The notes under the pieces are model-generated. The model did not search any database. It worked only from the letters and a program-made list of their open reading frames with translations, and had not been told where the DNA came from. From Bacillota bacterium (lineage in GTDB: Bacteria > Bacillota > Sulfobacillia > JAJZYS01 > JAJYTV01): a stretch of DNA of 34,762 nt. The stretch covers positions 1-34,762 of the forward strand of contig JAJZQO010000024.1 of assembly GCA_021847575.1 (NCBI GenBank), written 5' to 3'. Below are positions 8,990 through 16,920 of the stretch, in pieces. Numbering within the stretch: the first letter of the stretch is position 1; every line of letters starts with the position of its first letter. The translations under genes and the position numbers were made by a program.

Positions 8990-9826
8990 TCAGGGGCCGC
9001 TTCCCTCCGAGAGGATCTGCCATGGGCCGTTCAGGTTCGAGACAGCGAAGAAGTAGGTGTTGCCACCCGAGCGGCGCGGTGCCCCCTCGGGATACCTCAC
9101 GTCGGCGCCGAAGCAGAGGTCGTAGAACGATGCGCGCCCCACCCTGTCGACGGTGCCGCCCTCGAAGCGCACTTGCGTCGCGGTGCGCAGAGCGAGGTCC
9201 GGGCTGCCGCCGGACTGGGGCGCCATCAGCGATTTCGCGGCCGCGACGCGCCCTGCGACCAGGTCCTCGAAGTACCGCTCGACCACCTTGGCGGCCGCCG
9301 GCCTCGCGGTCTCGTGCACCTGGCTGTGCAGGGACGGCAGACGGGCGAGGGGCAGGAGGTCCGCCATCCGCTCGCTCTCGCCCGGCCACTCCTGCACGGT
9401 GACGAGTACCCACTGCGCCTTCCTGCCGTCGCGTGCCGTGACCGTCACCGGGTGCCACCAGATGTCGACGCCCGGCCCCCACGCGCTGCCACCACCGACC
9501 ACGACGGATCGCGGGCTGCCGAACTTGATGCGGCCGGGCCGGACGCTGGGACTCGCGAGCCGCCAGATCAGCCGGCGGTCGTAGGTCTTGCGCAGGCCGA
9601 GCTCGGCCTGCCAGTACTGGCGCATGCGGGTGCTGTTGTCGGGGGCAGTGCCGTTCACGACGGGCAGCTGCACCCTGATCGCGGTGGGCGCCGCAGACGC
9701 CCCCGCCGCGACGCCGATGGCAGCGGACGAAAGCAGGGCGATCAGCAGAGCCGGCACGAGGGTTCCGCGCCGCAAGGCGGCCACCACCTCTGACGGGTCT
9801 TCGCCATGATCGTACGCCGGCCGCAT
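8990..9826 (-). CDS. unknown membrane-anchored or secreted protein, possible NTF2-like C-terminal domain
   Basis: I do not recognise this 278 aa protein. One hydrophobic segment (about 24-46, LVPALLIALLSSAAIGVAAGA) follows a positively charged stretch, so it is an N-terminal anchor or signal peptide with the rest outside the cell. The C-terminal part (about 170-278) has the pattern of NTF2-like extracytoplasmic domains: VVERYFEDLVAGRVAAAKSLM near its start and YFFAVSNLNGPWQILSEGSGP at the end. That is inference from pattern only. The start ATG at 9824-9826 has GGTGG upstream; the frame is open for 17 more codons. It lies between yqeY and the methyltransferase pseudogene. Confidence 0.6.
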   Translation of the reverse strand: MRPAYDHGEDPSEVVAALRRGTLVPALLIALLSSAAIGVAAGASAAPTAIRVQLPVVNGTAPDNSTRMRQYWQAELGLRKTYDRRLIWRLASPSVRPGRIKFGSPRSVVVGGGSAWGPGVDIWWHPVTVTARDGRKAQWVLVTVQEWPGESERMADLLPLARLPSLHSQVHETARPAAAKVVERYFEDLVAGRVAAAKSLMAPQSGGSPDLALRTATQVRFEGGTVDRVGRASFYDLCFGADVRYPEGAPRRSGGNTYFFAVSNLNGPWQILSEGSGP

Positions 9827-9878
9827 GGCAGTTCCACCGGGCATTGTTCGCGTTCTTGCGCAGACCCCCGGCAACATC

Positions 9879-9910
9879 GGGACCCGGCCGCCATCCGGCG
9901 TCCGGGTCCC
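9879..9910 (-). terminator. hairpin downstream of yqeY (terminator-like)
   Basis: GGGACCCGG (9879-9887) and CCGGGTCCC (9902-9910) form 9-bp arms with an inner GCCG/CGGC pairing, just after the yqeY stop on the minus strand. No strong T-tract follows (GATGTTGCC), so termination is only a suggestion. Confidence 0.4.
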
Positions 9911-9924
9911 CTTCCTGCGCCGCC

Positions 9925-10374
9925 TCAGCCGCCGAGCAGCCGCTTCGCGGTCTCCTGCACCAGGCGGCCGTCCGCCTTGCCGCGCATGGCCTGCATCACG
10001 GGCCCCATCACCTTGCCGATGTCGCGCATGCCCTGCGCGCCCGACGCCTCGATCTGCGCCCTGACGGCCGCCTCGATCTCCTCGGGGGTCGCCTGCCGCG
10101 GCAGGTACTCCTGCAGCCAGCGGATCTCCTCGCGCATCTTTTCGACGAGGTCGGCCCGTCCGCCCCGCTCGTAGTCCGGCAGGACATCCTGGCGCGAGCG
10201 CACCTCGCGCGCGAGCACGTCCACGACCTCGTCGTCCGTCAGCTCGCGCCTGAGTTCGATCTCCCGGTTCTTGACCGCCGCGAGCGCCAAGCGAAGCACG
10301 GAGAGGCGGGCCTTGCCCGCCTCCCTGGCCTTGAGCGCCGTGCGCATGTCATCGTTCAGCCGTTCCCTGAGCAC
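9925..10374 (-). CDS. yqeY: GatB/YqeY domain-containing protein
   Basis: A 149 aa YqeY-family protein, related to the C-terminal tRNA-binding helical domain of the amidotransferase subunit GatB; the physiological role is unclear. The sequence opens with LRERLNDDMRTALKAREAGKARLSVLRLALAAVKNREIE and ends with the typical GKVMGPVMQAMRGKADGRLV block. The GTG at 10374 has GGGAG upstream. It follows rpsU by 18 bases, the common Firmicutes rpsU-yqeY pair. Confidence 0.92.
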   Translation of the reverse strand: MLRERLNDDMRTALKAREAGKARLSVLRLALAAVKNREIELRRELTDDEVVDVLAREVRSRQDVLPDYERGGRADLVEKMREEIRWLQEYLPRQATPEEIEAAVRAQIEASGAQGMRDIGKVMGPVMQAMRGKADGRLVQETAKRLLGG

Positions 10375-10392
10375 GAAGCTCCCTCCACGATC

Positions 10393-10569
10393 TCAGCCGT
10401 GCTTGCGCTTGCGCGCAGCCTCGGACTTCTTCTTGCGTCGTACGCTTGGCTTCTCGTAGTGTTCCCGCTTGCGCACTTCGGAAAGCACGCCCGCGCGTTG
10501 GCATTGGCGCTTGAAGCGGCGGAGAGCTTGGTCCAAGGTCTCGCCCTTGCCGACCTTGACTTCGGACAT
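10393..10569 (-). CDS. rpsU: small ribosomal subunit protein bS21
   Basis: A 58 aa basic protein with the hallmark start [21 protein letters not shown] and a lysine/arginine-rich tail ending in KRKHG. It binds near the 3' end of 16S rRNA in the 30S subunit and helps initiation. ATG at 10567-10569 follows GGAGGGTGACGTA, a strong ribosome-binding site. It is preceded by its own promoter and is cotranscribed with yqeY. Confidence 0.95.
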   Translation of the reverse strand: MSEVKVGKGETLDQALRRFKRQCQRAGVLSEVRKREHYEKPSVRRKKKSEAARKRKHG

Positions 10570-10605
10570 TACGTCACCCTCCCCTCCGACAACGCTAATT
10601 ATTTC

Positions 10606-10634
10606 ATCCTAGACAAGAATCCCGGCGCAGTCAA
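10606..10634 (-). promoter_or_regulatory. sigma-A-type promoter of rpsU-yqeY
   Basis: On the minus strand TTGACT (10634-10629) and TAGGAT (10611-10606) are separated by exactly 17 bases, in a locally AT-rich stretch just upstream of the rpsU ribosome-binding site. It overlaps the last codons of the HIT gene, so rpsU can be expressed independently of the heat-shock operon. Confidence 0.8.
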
Positions 10635-10639
10635 CTTCA

Positions 10640-10981
10640 TTAGCCCGGCGGCCACACCATCTGTCGGCCGCCCAGTAGGTGCAGGTGCAGATGCGATACG
10701 GTCTGCCCGCCCTCGGGACCGGAGTTGACCACGAGCCGGTATCCTGAAGGCCATATTCGCCGCTGCACCGCGAGCTCCTGCGCCGCGCGCGCCAAGCCTG
10801 CGACAATGCCGACATCCTCTGGCGGCACGTCCTGCAGCGAGCCGTAGTGCCTGCGCGGAATGACAAGAATGTGGGTCGGCGCCTGCGGGTGCAGATCCTC
10901 GAACGCGACCACGTCCTGGTCCTCGTAGAGCAGCTGCGTCCCCATCTCGCCCCGGGCGATCGCACAGAAGATGCAATCCAC
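10640..10981 (-). CDS. HIT family (HINT-like) nucleotide-binding protein
   Basis: A 113 aa histidine-triad protein; HINT-type members hydrolyse AMP-lysine or AMP-amine phosphoramidates. It begins DCIFCAIARGE and carries the triad HLHLHLLGG near residues 93-101, with CIFC as the N-terminal Cys pair common in bacterial HINTs. GTG at 10979-10981 is chosen because GGAG overlapping the ddl stop lies eight bases upstream. A GTG six bases further up is possible. Last gene of the hrcA-grpE-dnaJ-prmA-ddl series. Confidence 0.9.
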   Translation of the reverse strand: MDCIFCAIARGEMGTQLLYEDQDVVAFEDLHPQAPTHILVIPRRHYGSLQDVPPEDVGIVAGLARAAQELAVQRRIWPSGYRLVVNSGPEGGQTVSHLHLHLLGGRQMVWPPG

Positions 10982-10992
10982 GGCATCCACTC

Positions 10993-12078
10993 CTACGACC
11001 CGGTTTCGCGGCCGCCGCCCGGATTCCTTTCGGCGTGGCGCTGCAGCGCAAGGTCGATCAGCCGGTTGCACAGCTCGCGCGCGGGAACGCCCGTCGCCTG
11101 CCAGAGCAGCGGGAACATCGAGAAGGCGGTCATGCCCGGAATGGTGTTGATCTCGTTGATGTAGACCTGATCCGTCCCTTCGTCGTAGAAGAAATCGACG
11201 CGCGCGAGGCCGGCGGCGTCCACCGCCTGGAACGCCCTGACGGCATAGTCGCGCACGCGCTGCGAGACGTCCTGCGGCAGCTGGGCGGGGATCTGGAGCC
11301 CTGACGAGCCGTCGTACTTCGCGGTGAAGTCGTAGAAGACGCCGGACGAGACCACCTCGCCCACGACCGATGCCTCGGGCCGGTCATTGCCGATCACGCC
11401 GCACTCGAGTTCGCGCGCCCGCACACCCTGCTCGACGATGATGCGCCGGTCGTGGCGCGACGCGGCAAGCAGGGCCGCCGGCAGTTCGCCTGGGTCGGCG
11501 ACGCGCGAGATGCCGATCGAGGAGCCGAGGTTGCACGGCTTGACGAAGAGCGGATAGGCGAGGTCCTTCAGCCGGTCCGCGACCAGTTCGTCGTCGGCGA
11601 GCTCCGAGCGCAACAGCAGCCTGTACGGCCCTACCGGCAGACCCGCCTGCCGGAAGACCATCTTCATCACGGCCTTGTCCATCGAGACGGCCGACCCGAG
11701 CACCCCGGCGCCGACATACGGCAGACCCGCCAGTTCGAGCAGGCCCTGCAGGGTGCCGTCCTCGCCGTGCGGCCCGTGCAGCACCGGAAAGACGACGTCG
11801 ATGTCGTTCATGCCGCGCGCCGCCTCGGTCAAAGGCAGCCGGGGCGCCACGGGCGCGATCTCCTCCCCGGCTGCGCCCCGCTCGCCCGCCTGGGCCGAGA
11901 GTGCCCGCAAAGCATCGCTGCCGATCGCGAACCGCCCGGCGCGCGAGATGCCGATCTCAACCACATCGAAGCGCTCCGGGTCCAGGCTGTCGAGCACAAA
12001 GCGCGCCGACTGCAGCGACACGTCGTGTTCCGCCGACTGCCCGCCGAAAATCACGCCAACCCGGATCCGCCTCGACAA
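10993..12078 (-). CDS. ddl: D-alanine--D-alanine ligase
   Basis: ATP-grasp ligase that makes D-Ala-D-Ala for peptidoglycan. The 361 aa product shows the Ddl signatures IRVGVIFGGQSAEHDVSLQSA (near 4-23), FPVLHGPHGEDGTLQGLLE, KPCNLGSSIGI, YDFTAKYDGSSGLQIPA and YINEINTIPGMTAFSMFP near the C-terminus; the ATP and Mg sites look intact. The start is TTG at 12076-12078 with GGGGGTGG upstream, and the frame is open far beyond it. Its place between prmA and a HIT gene is unusual: this slot usually holds rsmE and mtaB. Confidence 0.92.
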   Translation of the reverse strand: MSRRIRVGVIFGGQSAEHDVSLQSARFVLDSLDPERFDVVEIGISRAGRFAIGSDALRALSAQAGERGAAGEEIAPVAPRLPLTEAARGMNDIDVVFPVLHGPHGEDGTLQGLLELAGLPYVGAGVLGSAVSMDKAVMKMVFRQAGLPVGPYRLLLRSELADDELVADRLKDLAYPLFVKPCNLGSSIGISRVADPGELPAALLAASRHDRRIIVEQGVRARELECGVIGNDRPEASVVGEVVSSGVFYDFTAKYDGSSGLQIPAQLPQDVSQRVRDYAVRAFQAVDAAGLARVDFFYDEGTDQVYINEINTIPGMTAFSMFPLLWQATGVPARELCNRLIDLALQRHAERNPGGGRETGS

Positions 12079-12118
12079 CGCCGCCACCCCCGCCCATGCT
12101 ATGCCGATGCCCGCGGGT

Positions 12119-12991
12119 TCATGCCCGCTCTGCCGCCACCGCCCGCCAGTCGCCCTCGCTCGCCTGAGCGGCGAGCCGCAGCCCGGCGGCGCGGACATCG
12201 CCGTCGAACGTGCTGTCGTCGCGCAGGATGCCGCCGAGGATCGCGCAGCCGCCGGCGGCGAGCCTGCGCCGCAACAGCGGCAGATACGGCCGCACGCCAC
12301 GTCCGGAGATGTTCGCAAGGATGATGTCCGCCGGCCTGCCGCCGCCCGGCAGGCTGCCCTGGCGCACGTAGCCCTGCAGGCCATTTCGACGCAAAGTGTC
12401 GCGCGTGGCCGCCACCGCGAGCGGGTCGAGATCGTACGCCCTGAGGCGCCCCGCGCCGAAAACCAGGGCCGCAGCGCCAAGGATGCCGCTGCCGGAGCCC
12501 ATGTCGATCACGTCCTGCCCGGGCCGCACCCGCTCGAGCAGCAGGCGCAGGCAGGTGACGGTCGTCGGGTGGTCGCCGTAGCCGAAGGCCGCGCCTGGCA
12601 TCACGCGCAGCACGCGCTCGCCCGCCATGGGGCTCGCCGACCGCCAGGGCGGCTCAACCCAGAGCCCGGGCGCCACGCGGATCGGCCCGACACTCTTGCG
12701 GTATTCCCGGACCCAGTCTACCGCCGGCGCAGGCCCCGCCTCCACCCGTGCGGGGCCGAAGTACGGCTCGATGCGGCTGCGCACGAGTCCGTGCAGCGTC
12801 TGCGCGAGCTGTCGCGCCTGCCTGGCCGGCAGCCAGATCGCAGCGCCGCTCTCGAGCGAAGCCGCCGCGGGCGGCGCCGAGATGTCGTCGCCCGCCGGCA
12901 GCGCGGCGGGGCCCAGAATCTCGACGCCGTAGGCGCCGGTCTCCTGCAAGAGCTCCGCCACCGCGTCGACCGCCTCGGGGCTCGCGAGCAC
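12119..12991 (-). CDS. prmA: ribosomal protein L11 methyltransferase
   Basis: SAM-dependent enzyme that methylates ribosomal protein uL11. The family SAM motif I appears as DMGSGSGILGAAAL, preceded by MPGAAFGYGDHPTT (normally GTGTHPTT), with AYDLDPLAVAATRDT and the post-motif LANISGRGV. The C-terminal half is thus well supported, while the N-terminal domain is more diverged. The start is uncertain. GTG at 12991 is the nearest canonical codon, but comparison suggests the protein begins about five codons earlier, where no ATG/GTG/TTG exists. GTG at 13060 or ATG at 13072 inside dnaJ would give 313 or 317 aa, the usual family length. Confidence 0.85.
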   Translation of the reverse strand: MLASPEAVDAVAELLQETGAYGVEILGPAALPAGDDISAPPAAASLESGAAIWLPARQARQLAQTLHGLVRSRIEPYFGPARVEAGPAPAVDWVREYRKSVGPIRVAPGLWVEPPWRSASPMAGERVLRVMPGAAFGYGDHPTTVTCLRLLLERVRPGQDVIDMGSGSGILGAAALVFGAGRLRAYDLDPLAVAATRDTLRRNGLQGYVRQGSLPGGGRPADIILANISGRGVRPYLPLLRRRLAAGGCAILGGILRDDSTFDGDVRAAGLRLAAQASEGDWRAVAAERA

Positions 12992-13007
12992 CGCAAGGCG
13001 CCAGAGC

Positions 13008-14138
13008 TCAGCGGAAGGCGTCCCGGACCCGTCCGAAGAAGCCGCGATCGTCCTCGCCACCCTTGTGCGCATCCCGCAGACGCTGCAGAAGTTCCCTCTC
13101 CTCGGACGAAAGGCGCTTGGGCACCTGCACCACGACGTGGACGACGAGGTCGCCCCGGCCGCCGCCCCTGAGATGCGGCATGCCCCTGCCGCGCAGCCGG
13201 ATCTCCTGGCCTGGCTGCGTGCCCTCGCCCACCTTGACCTTGATCGGCCCGTCGATGCCCTTGAGGTCGTACTCGTCGCCGAGCGCGGCCTCGGGGAAGC
13301 CGATCGCCAAGTCGACGTGCAGTTCCGTGTCCTGGCGCGAGAAGCGGTCGTGCGGCCGCTCGCGCACGAAGACGTACAGGTCGCCGGGCGGGCCGCCGCG
13401 CTGGCCGGGCTCGCCCTCGCCCGAGATGCGCACGCGCGCGCCGTCGCCGACGCCCGGCGGTATGCGCACCTTGAGGGTGCGGCTGCGCCGCTGGCGCCCG
13501 CTGCCGCGGCAGACCGGGCAGGCCTCCGCAACGGTCTGGCCGGCGCCGTGGCAGGTGGGGCAGGGCCGCGCCGTGACGAAACGCCCGAAGGCGGTGTCGC
13601 GCGCCTGCTGCACCTGGCCGCTGCCGCCGCAGCGCGTGCAGCGGGTCGGCTGCTGGCCGTCCTTGCCGCCCGTGCCGTGGCAGGCCTCGCAGGCCTCCTG
13701 GCGCTGGACCCTGAGCTCGCGCTCGACGCCGTGGAAGCAGTCCTCGAGCGTCAACTCGACGTCGACGCGCAGATCCTCGCCGCGCGCGGGACCCGTGCGC
13801 CTGGCCGCCCCGCCGCCGCCGCCGCCACCTCCGAAGAAAGCGTCGAAGATGTCGCCGATGTCGCCGAACGGATTCTGACCGCCCCCGAACGGGCCCTGGC
13901 CACCGAAGCCGGCTCCCGGGCCGTCGGCCGAGCCGAACTGGTCGTAGCGGCTCCGCTTCTCGGCGTCCGAGAGCACGGAGTAGGCCTCGCCGATCTCCTT
14001 GAACTTCTCCTCGGCGCCCTTGTCGCCCGGATTCATGTCCGGGTGGTACTGGCGGGCCAGTCGGCGGAAGGCCTTTTTGATCTCCTCTTCGGAGGCGCCG
14101 CGCGGCACACCCAGCACCTCGTAGTAGTCCTTCGCCAA
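13008..14138 (-). CDS. dnaJ: chaperone protein DnaJ
   Basis: Hsp40 co-chaperone that stimulates the DnaK ATPase and delivers clients. It has the full type I layout: a J domain (1-70) with HPD at 32-34; a Gly/Phe-rich linker (about 70-130) including an eight-glycine run; four CXXCXGXG zinc motifs ([32 protein letters not shown], about 150-215); and a C-terminal client-binding region. It starts at TTG 14138. dnaK, usually between grpE and dnaJ, is absent here. Confidence 0.95.
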   Translation of the reverse strand: MAKDYYEVLGVPRGASEEEIKKAFRRLARQYHPDMNPGDKGAEEKFKEIGEAYSVLSDAEKRSRYDQFGSADGPGAGFGGQGPFGGGQNPFGDIGDIFDAFFGGGGGGGGAARRTGPARGEDLRVDVELTLEDCFHGVERELRVQRQEACEACHGTGGKDGQQPTRCTRCGGSGQVQQARDTAFGRFVTARPCPTCHGAGQTVAEACPVCRGSGRQRRSRTLKVRIPPGVGDGARVRISGEGEPGQRGGPPGDLYVFVRERPHDRFSRQDTELHVDLAIGFPEAALGDEYDLKGIDGPIKVKVGEGTQPGQEIRLRGRGMPHLRGGGRGDLVVHVVVQVPKRLSSEERELLQRLRDAHKGGEDDRGFFGRVRDAFR

Positions 14139-14149
14139 CCTTCAGCCCC

Positions 14150-14707
14150 TCACTCTCGCGCCTTCGCCACGCGCACCAGGGCGGGACGGACGACGCGGTC
14201 CTGGATGCGGTATCCCGTGCGGACCTCCTGGGCCACGGTGCCTGGCGCCAGATCCGACTCCTGCTCGCCGATCGCCTCGTGCAGCGCCGGGTCGAACGGC
14301 TGCCCGTCCGCGGCGATCGGCTCGAGCCCGAGGCGGGCGAGGACGTTCAGAATCTTGCCGTGGACGAGCGCGACGCCCGCGCGCAGCGGGTCGTCCGCCG
14401 GAGCGGCGCCGAGCGCCAGCTCCAGATCGTCCTGGATCGGCAGCAGGAGCGCTGCGGTCTCCTGCTGCAGGCGGAGCCTCTGCTCATCCTCGTCGCGCCT
14501 CTGGCGCCGCCTCAGGTTCTCGAAATCGGCGAGCAGCCTGAGATTCTGCTGCTCGAGCTCCGCGACGCGCTCCGCGAGCGCCGTCCTGGCGGATTCCGCC
14601 TCCGGCCCGGAGTCCGCACCGCTCAAAGTCTCCTCCCCGCCTGCGCGGGTTTCGTCGTCGTCGCTGCGCGTAGCCGTCCCTCCAACGTCAGTTGATCGCC
14701 TGCTCAA
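14150..14707 (-). CDS. grpE: nucleotide exchange factor GrpE
   Basis: GrpE releases ADP from DnaK. It has an acidic low-complexity N-terminus (about 1-40), a long coiled coil (about 45-95, ERVAELEQQNLRLLADFENLRRR), then the family C-terminal blocks DDLELAL, FDPALHEAIG and GYRIQDRVVRPALVRVAK. The total length of 185 aa is normal. TTG at 14707 overlaps the end of hrcA by 20 bases. GGAGGG lies a few codons inside the frame without a canonical start after it, so the exact start is uncertain. Confidence 0.93.
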   Translation of the reverse strand: MSRRSTDVGGTATRSDDDETRAGGEETLSGADSGPEAESARTALAERVAELEQQNLRLLADFENLRRRQRRDEDEQRLRLQQETAALLLPIQDDLELALGAAPADDPLRAGVALVHGKILNVLARLGLEPIAADGQPFDPALHEAIGEQESDLAPGTVAQEVRTGYRIQDRVVRPALVRVAKARE

Positions 14708-15698
14708 GGCCCTTGAAGACCTCCTCGGCCAGCGCGAGGGCCTTGGCGTAGTCCATGCGCTTGGGGCCGATCAGCCCGAAGCGGGCCACGATCTCGCCCT
14801 GGCGCTCGATGCCGAACGCCACGATCGAGAGCTCGCGCGTCTCGGGCGAACGGTTCTCCTCGCCGATGCGCACGCTGACGCCGCCGCGGCCGCTGGCCGC
14901 GAGCAGGAGCTCCTGCAGGACGCCCGACTGCTCGATCAGCTGGACGGCGCCGCGGATGCGTTCGGGCTCGCGGAACTCGGGCTGCGCCAGGAAGTGCGAC
15001 GTGCCGGCGATGCGCACCCTCTCTTCGCCGGTAGCCAGGCAGTCCTCCAGGAACGCGAGGAGTTCCTCCTGCATGCGCCCCTTGATCTCGCGCGCGACGG
15101 CCTCCACCATCGTGCGCGTCAGGCGCAAGAGGCTCATGCCATGCAGTTCCTGCGATAGCGCCCAGAGCGCCTGCTGCAGGCTCTGCAACTGCATGCCGTC
15201 GGGCATCTCGAGCAGTCTGTGCTGCACGAAGTGGTCCGTGACAAGCACGAGCGCGATCTGGCCCTCGCCGGCCTCCAGTGCGTCGAGCCGCCTCAGGTGG
15301 GCGTTGCGGGGACCCGGTCCGAGACCGACGGCGAGAAATTCGCCGGCGGTGGAGAGCAGCCCGAGCGTCTGGCTCACAAGGTAGTCGATCTCCCGAACCT
15401 GCCGCAGGTAGAGCGAGCGGATGCGCCGGAACGCCTCCTGCTCCATCGGCCGCGGCTCCATCAGTTCATCGACGTAAAGGCGGTAGCCGCGGTCGGAGGG
15501 AACGCGTCCGGCCGACGTGTGGGGCTTGTCGAGCAGGCCGAGCGCCTCGAGGTCCGCCATCTCGTTGCGGATCGTGGCGGAACTCACGCCAAGGCCGAGC
15601 GTGCGCGCCAGCGTGCGCGACCCGATCGGCTCGGCCGATGCCACGTAGTCCTCGACAATGGCGCGCAGGACCTGCCGCTTGCGCCGGTCGAGTTCCAC
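14688..15698 (-). CDS. hrcA: heat-inducible transcription repressor HrcA
   Basis: Represses class I heat-shock genes by binding CIRCE. The N-terminal winged helix (about 1-75) includes SATIRNEMADLEALGLL and HTSAGRVPSDRGYRLYVDELM, the invariant family block. The central and C-terminal parts match HrcA through the closing IGPKRMDYAKALALAE. GTG at 15696-15698 (AAGGGGG seven bases upstream) gives 336 aa and the usual N-terminus. An ATG at 15731 lies inside the CIRCE element and is unlikely. First gene of the heat-shock cluster. Confidence 0.94.
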   Translation of the reverse strand: MELDRRKRQVLRAIVEDYVASAEPIGSRTLARTLGLGVSSATIRNEMADLEALGLLDKPHTSAGRVPSDRGYRLYVDELMEPRPMEQEAFRRIRSLYLRQVREIDYLVSQTLGLLSTAGEFLAVGLGPGPRNAHLRRLDALEAGEGQIALVLVTDHFVQHRLLEMPDGMQLQSLQQALWALSQELHGMSLLRLTRTMVEAVAREIKGRMQEELLAFLEDCLATGEERVRIAGTSHFLAQPEFREPERIRGAVQLIEQSGVLQELLLAASGRGGVSVRIGEENRSPETRELSIVAFGIERQGEIVARFGLIGPKRMDYAKALALAEEVFKGLEQAIN

Positions 15699-15717
15699 AT
15701 CGACGCCCCCTTCTCGT

Positions 15718-15744
15718 TTAGCACTCAACATATGAGAGTGCTAC
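15718..15744. promoter_or_regulatory. CIRCE operator (HrcA binding site)
   Basis: TTAGCACTC, nine bases, then GAGTGCTAC: one half-site is perfect and the other has a single mismatch to the CIRCE consensus TTAGCACTC-N9-GAGTGCTAA. It lies between the hrcA promoter and start codon, implying autoregulation. Confidence 0.95.
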
Positions 15745-15748
15745 GTTG

Positions 15749-15778
15749 AACGTACCATGCGACAAAAAAACGTGTCAA
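15749..15778 (-). promoter_or_regulatory. promoter of the hrcA operon
   Basis: On the minus strand a perfect TTGACA (15778-15773) and TACGTT (15754-15749) are 18 bases apart, with a run of seven T in the spacer. The -35 includes the hemW stop codon, and CIRCE covers the expected transcription start. Confidence 0.75.
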
Positions 15779-16920
15779 GGCAGGAACGGCTCCGCCACGC
15801 GGTGCAAAAGCCAGCGTCCGGCCGCCGTCGGCCGCACACGCCCCGGCAGGGCTTCGAGCAGGCCCTGCCGCACGAGCTGGCGGCGCACGCCCGGATAGGC
15901 GGCGTCGAGCGGGACGCCGAAGCGCAGGCTGAACGCCCTGAGCGAGAAACCCTCCGTCAGGCGCAGGCGCAGGTAGATCCACTCGCCGCGCCTGCCGTCC
16001 GGCGACAGCGTCTCCTCGCCGGCGCAGGCCTCGCCCTGCGCCCCGACGGCCTTCAGGTACGGCCCGGGGCCCGCCACGTTCCACGAGCGCCGGCCGGACA
16101 TGTGCGAATGCGCGCCTGGACCGAAGCCGCGGTAGTCGCCCTGGTGCCAGTAGAGCAGGTTGTGGCGCGAGCGGCGGCCGGGCCGCGCGAAGTTCGAGAT
16201 CTCGTAGCGCTCGAGGCCATGCTGGAGGCAAGCCCTGGCGACGGCCTCGCCGGCCTCGACCACCTCGTCGTCGGAGGGCAGCGGCAACGTGCCGCGCGCC
16301 CGCAGCGCACCGAAGTAGGTGCCATCCTCCACTTCGAGCGCATAGGCGGAGAGGTGCTCGGGACCGAGCGCCAGCGCCTCGCGGGCGTCCCTTTCGGCCT
16401 CGGCGGCCGTCGTGCCGGGCAGTCCGTAGATGACGTCGATGTTCAGGTTGTCGAAGCCCGCCTGACGGGCGGCCCGCACCGCAAGGCGCGTGTCCTCCGG
16501 CGCATGGCCGCGGCCGAGCCGCCGCAGCATCGCCGCATCGAAGCTCTGGGCACCGATCGAGAGGCGCGTCACGCCGGCCCGCGAGAGCTCTTGCAGCAGG
16601 GCGACGTCGACCGTACCCGGGTTGCACTCGAGCGTCACCTCGGCGCGCGGCACGACCCGGTAGCGCCGCCGCAGGGCCTCGAGGATGGCCGCGATCGCCC
16701 GCGGCGGGAACAGGCTCGGCGTCCCGCCGCCGAAGTAGATCGACCTCGCCTGGCGGCCCCGATCGTCGCCAGGGGCCCGCGCGATCTCCTCGACGATGCC
16801 CGCGGCCATCGCCTCGAGCGTCCCCGGCCGCGGCGGCAGGCGGTAGGCGTTGAAGTCGCAGTAGTGGCACTTGTAGGGGCAGTACGGCATGTGCAGGTAG
16901 ACGCCGACCCCGTCACTCAC
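15775..16920 (-). CDS. hemW: radical SAM heme chaperone HemW
   Basis: HemW is a radical SAM protein that binds heme and delivers it to haem proteins, long misnamed an oxygen-independent coproporphyrinogen oxidase (HemN). The [4Fe-4S] motif CPYKCHYC (Cys14, 18, 21) lacks the extra HemN Cys. Family blocks [30 protein letters not shown] and the heme-linked HNLLYW are visible; 381 aa is normal. GTG at 16918-16920 overlaps the lepA stop by eight bases. lepA-hemW is a conserved Firmicutes pair. Confidence 0.93.
   Translation of the reverse strand: MSDGVGVYLHMPYCPYKCHYCDFNAYRLPPRPGTLEAMAAGIVEEIARAPGDDRGRQARSIYFGGGTPSLFPPRAIAAILEALRRRYRVVPRAEVTLECNPGTVDVALLQELSRAGVTRLSIGAQSFDAAMLRRLGRGHAPEDTRLAVRAARQAGFDNLNIDVIYGLPGTTAAEAERDAREALALGPEHLSAYALEVEDGTYFGALRARGTLPLPSDDEVVEAGEAVARACLQHGLERYEISNFARPGRRSRHNLLYWHQGDYRGFGPGAHSHMSGRRSWNVAGPGPYLKAVGAQGEACAGEETLSPDGRRGEWIYLRLRLTEGFSLRAFSLRFGVPLDAAYPGVRRQLVRQGLLEALPGRVRPTAAGRWLLHRVAEPFLP

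Noticed and set aside
12079-12480. Upstream extension of the ddl frame into prmA
   Set aside because: Arginine/serine-rich shadow of prmA; the Ddl family begins at the TTG at 12078.
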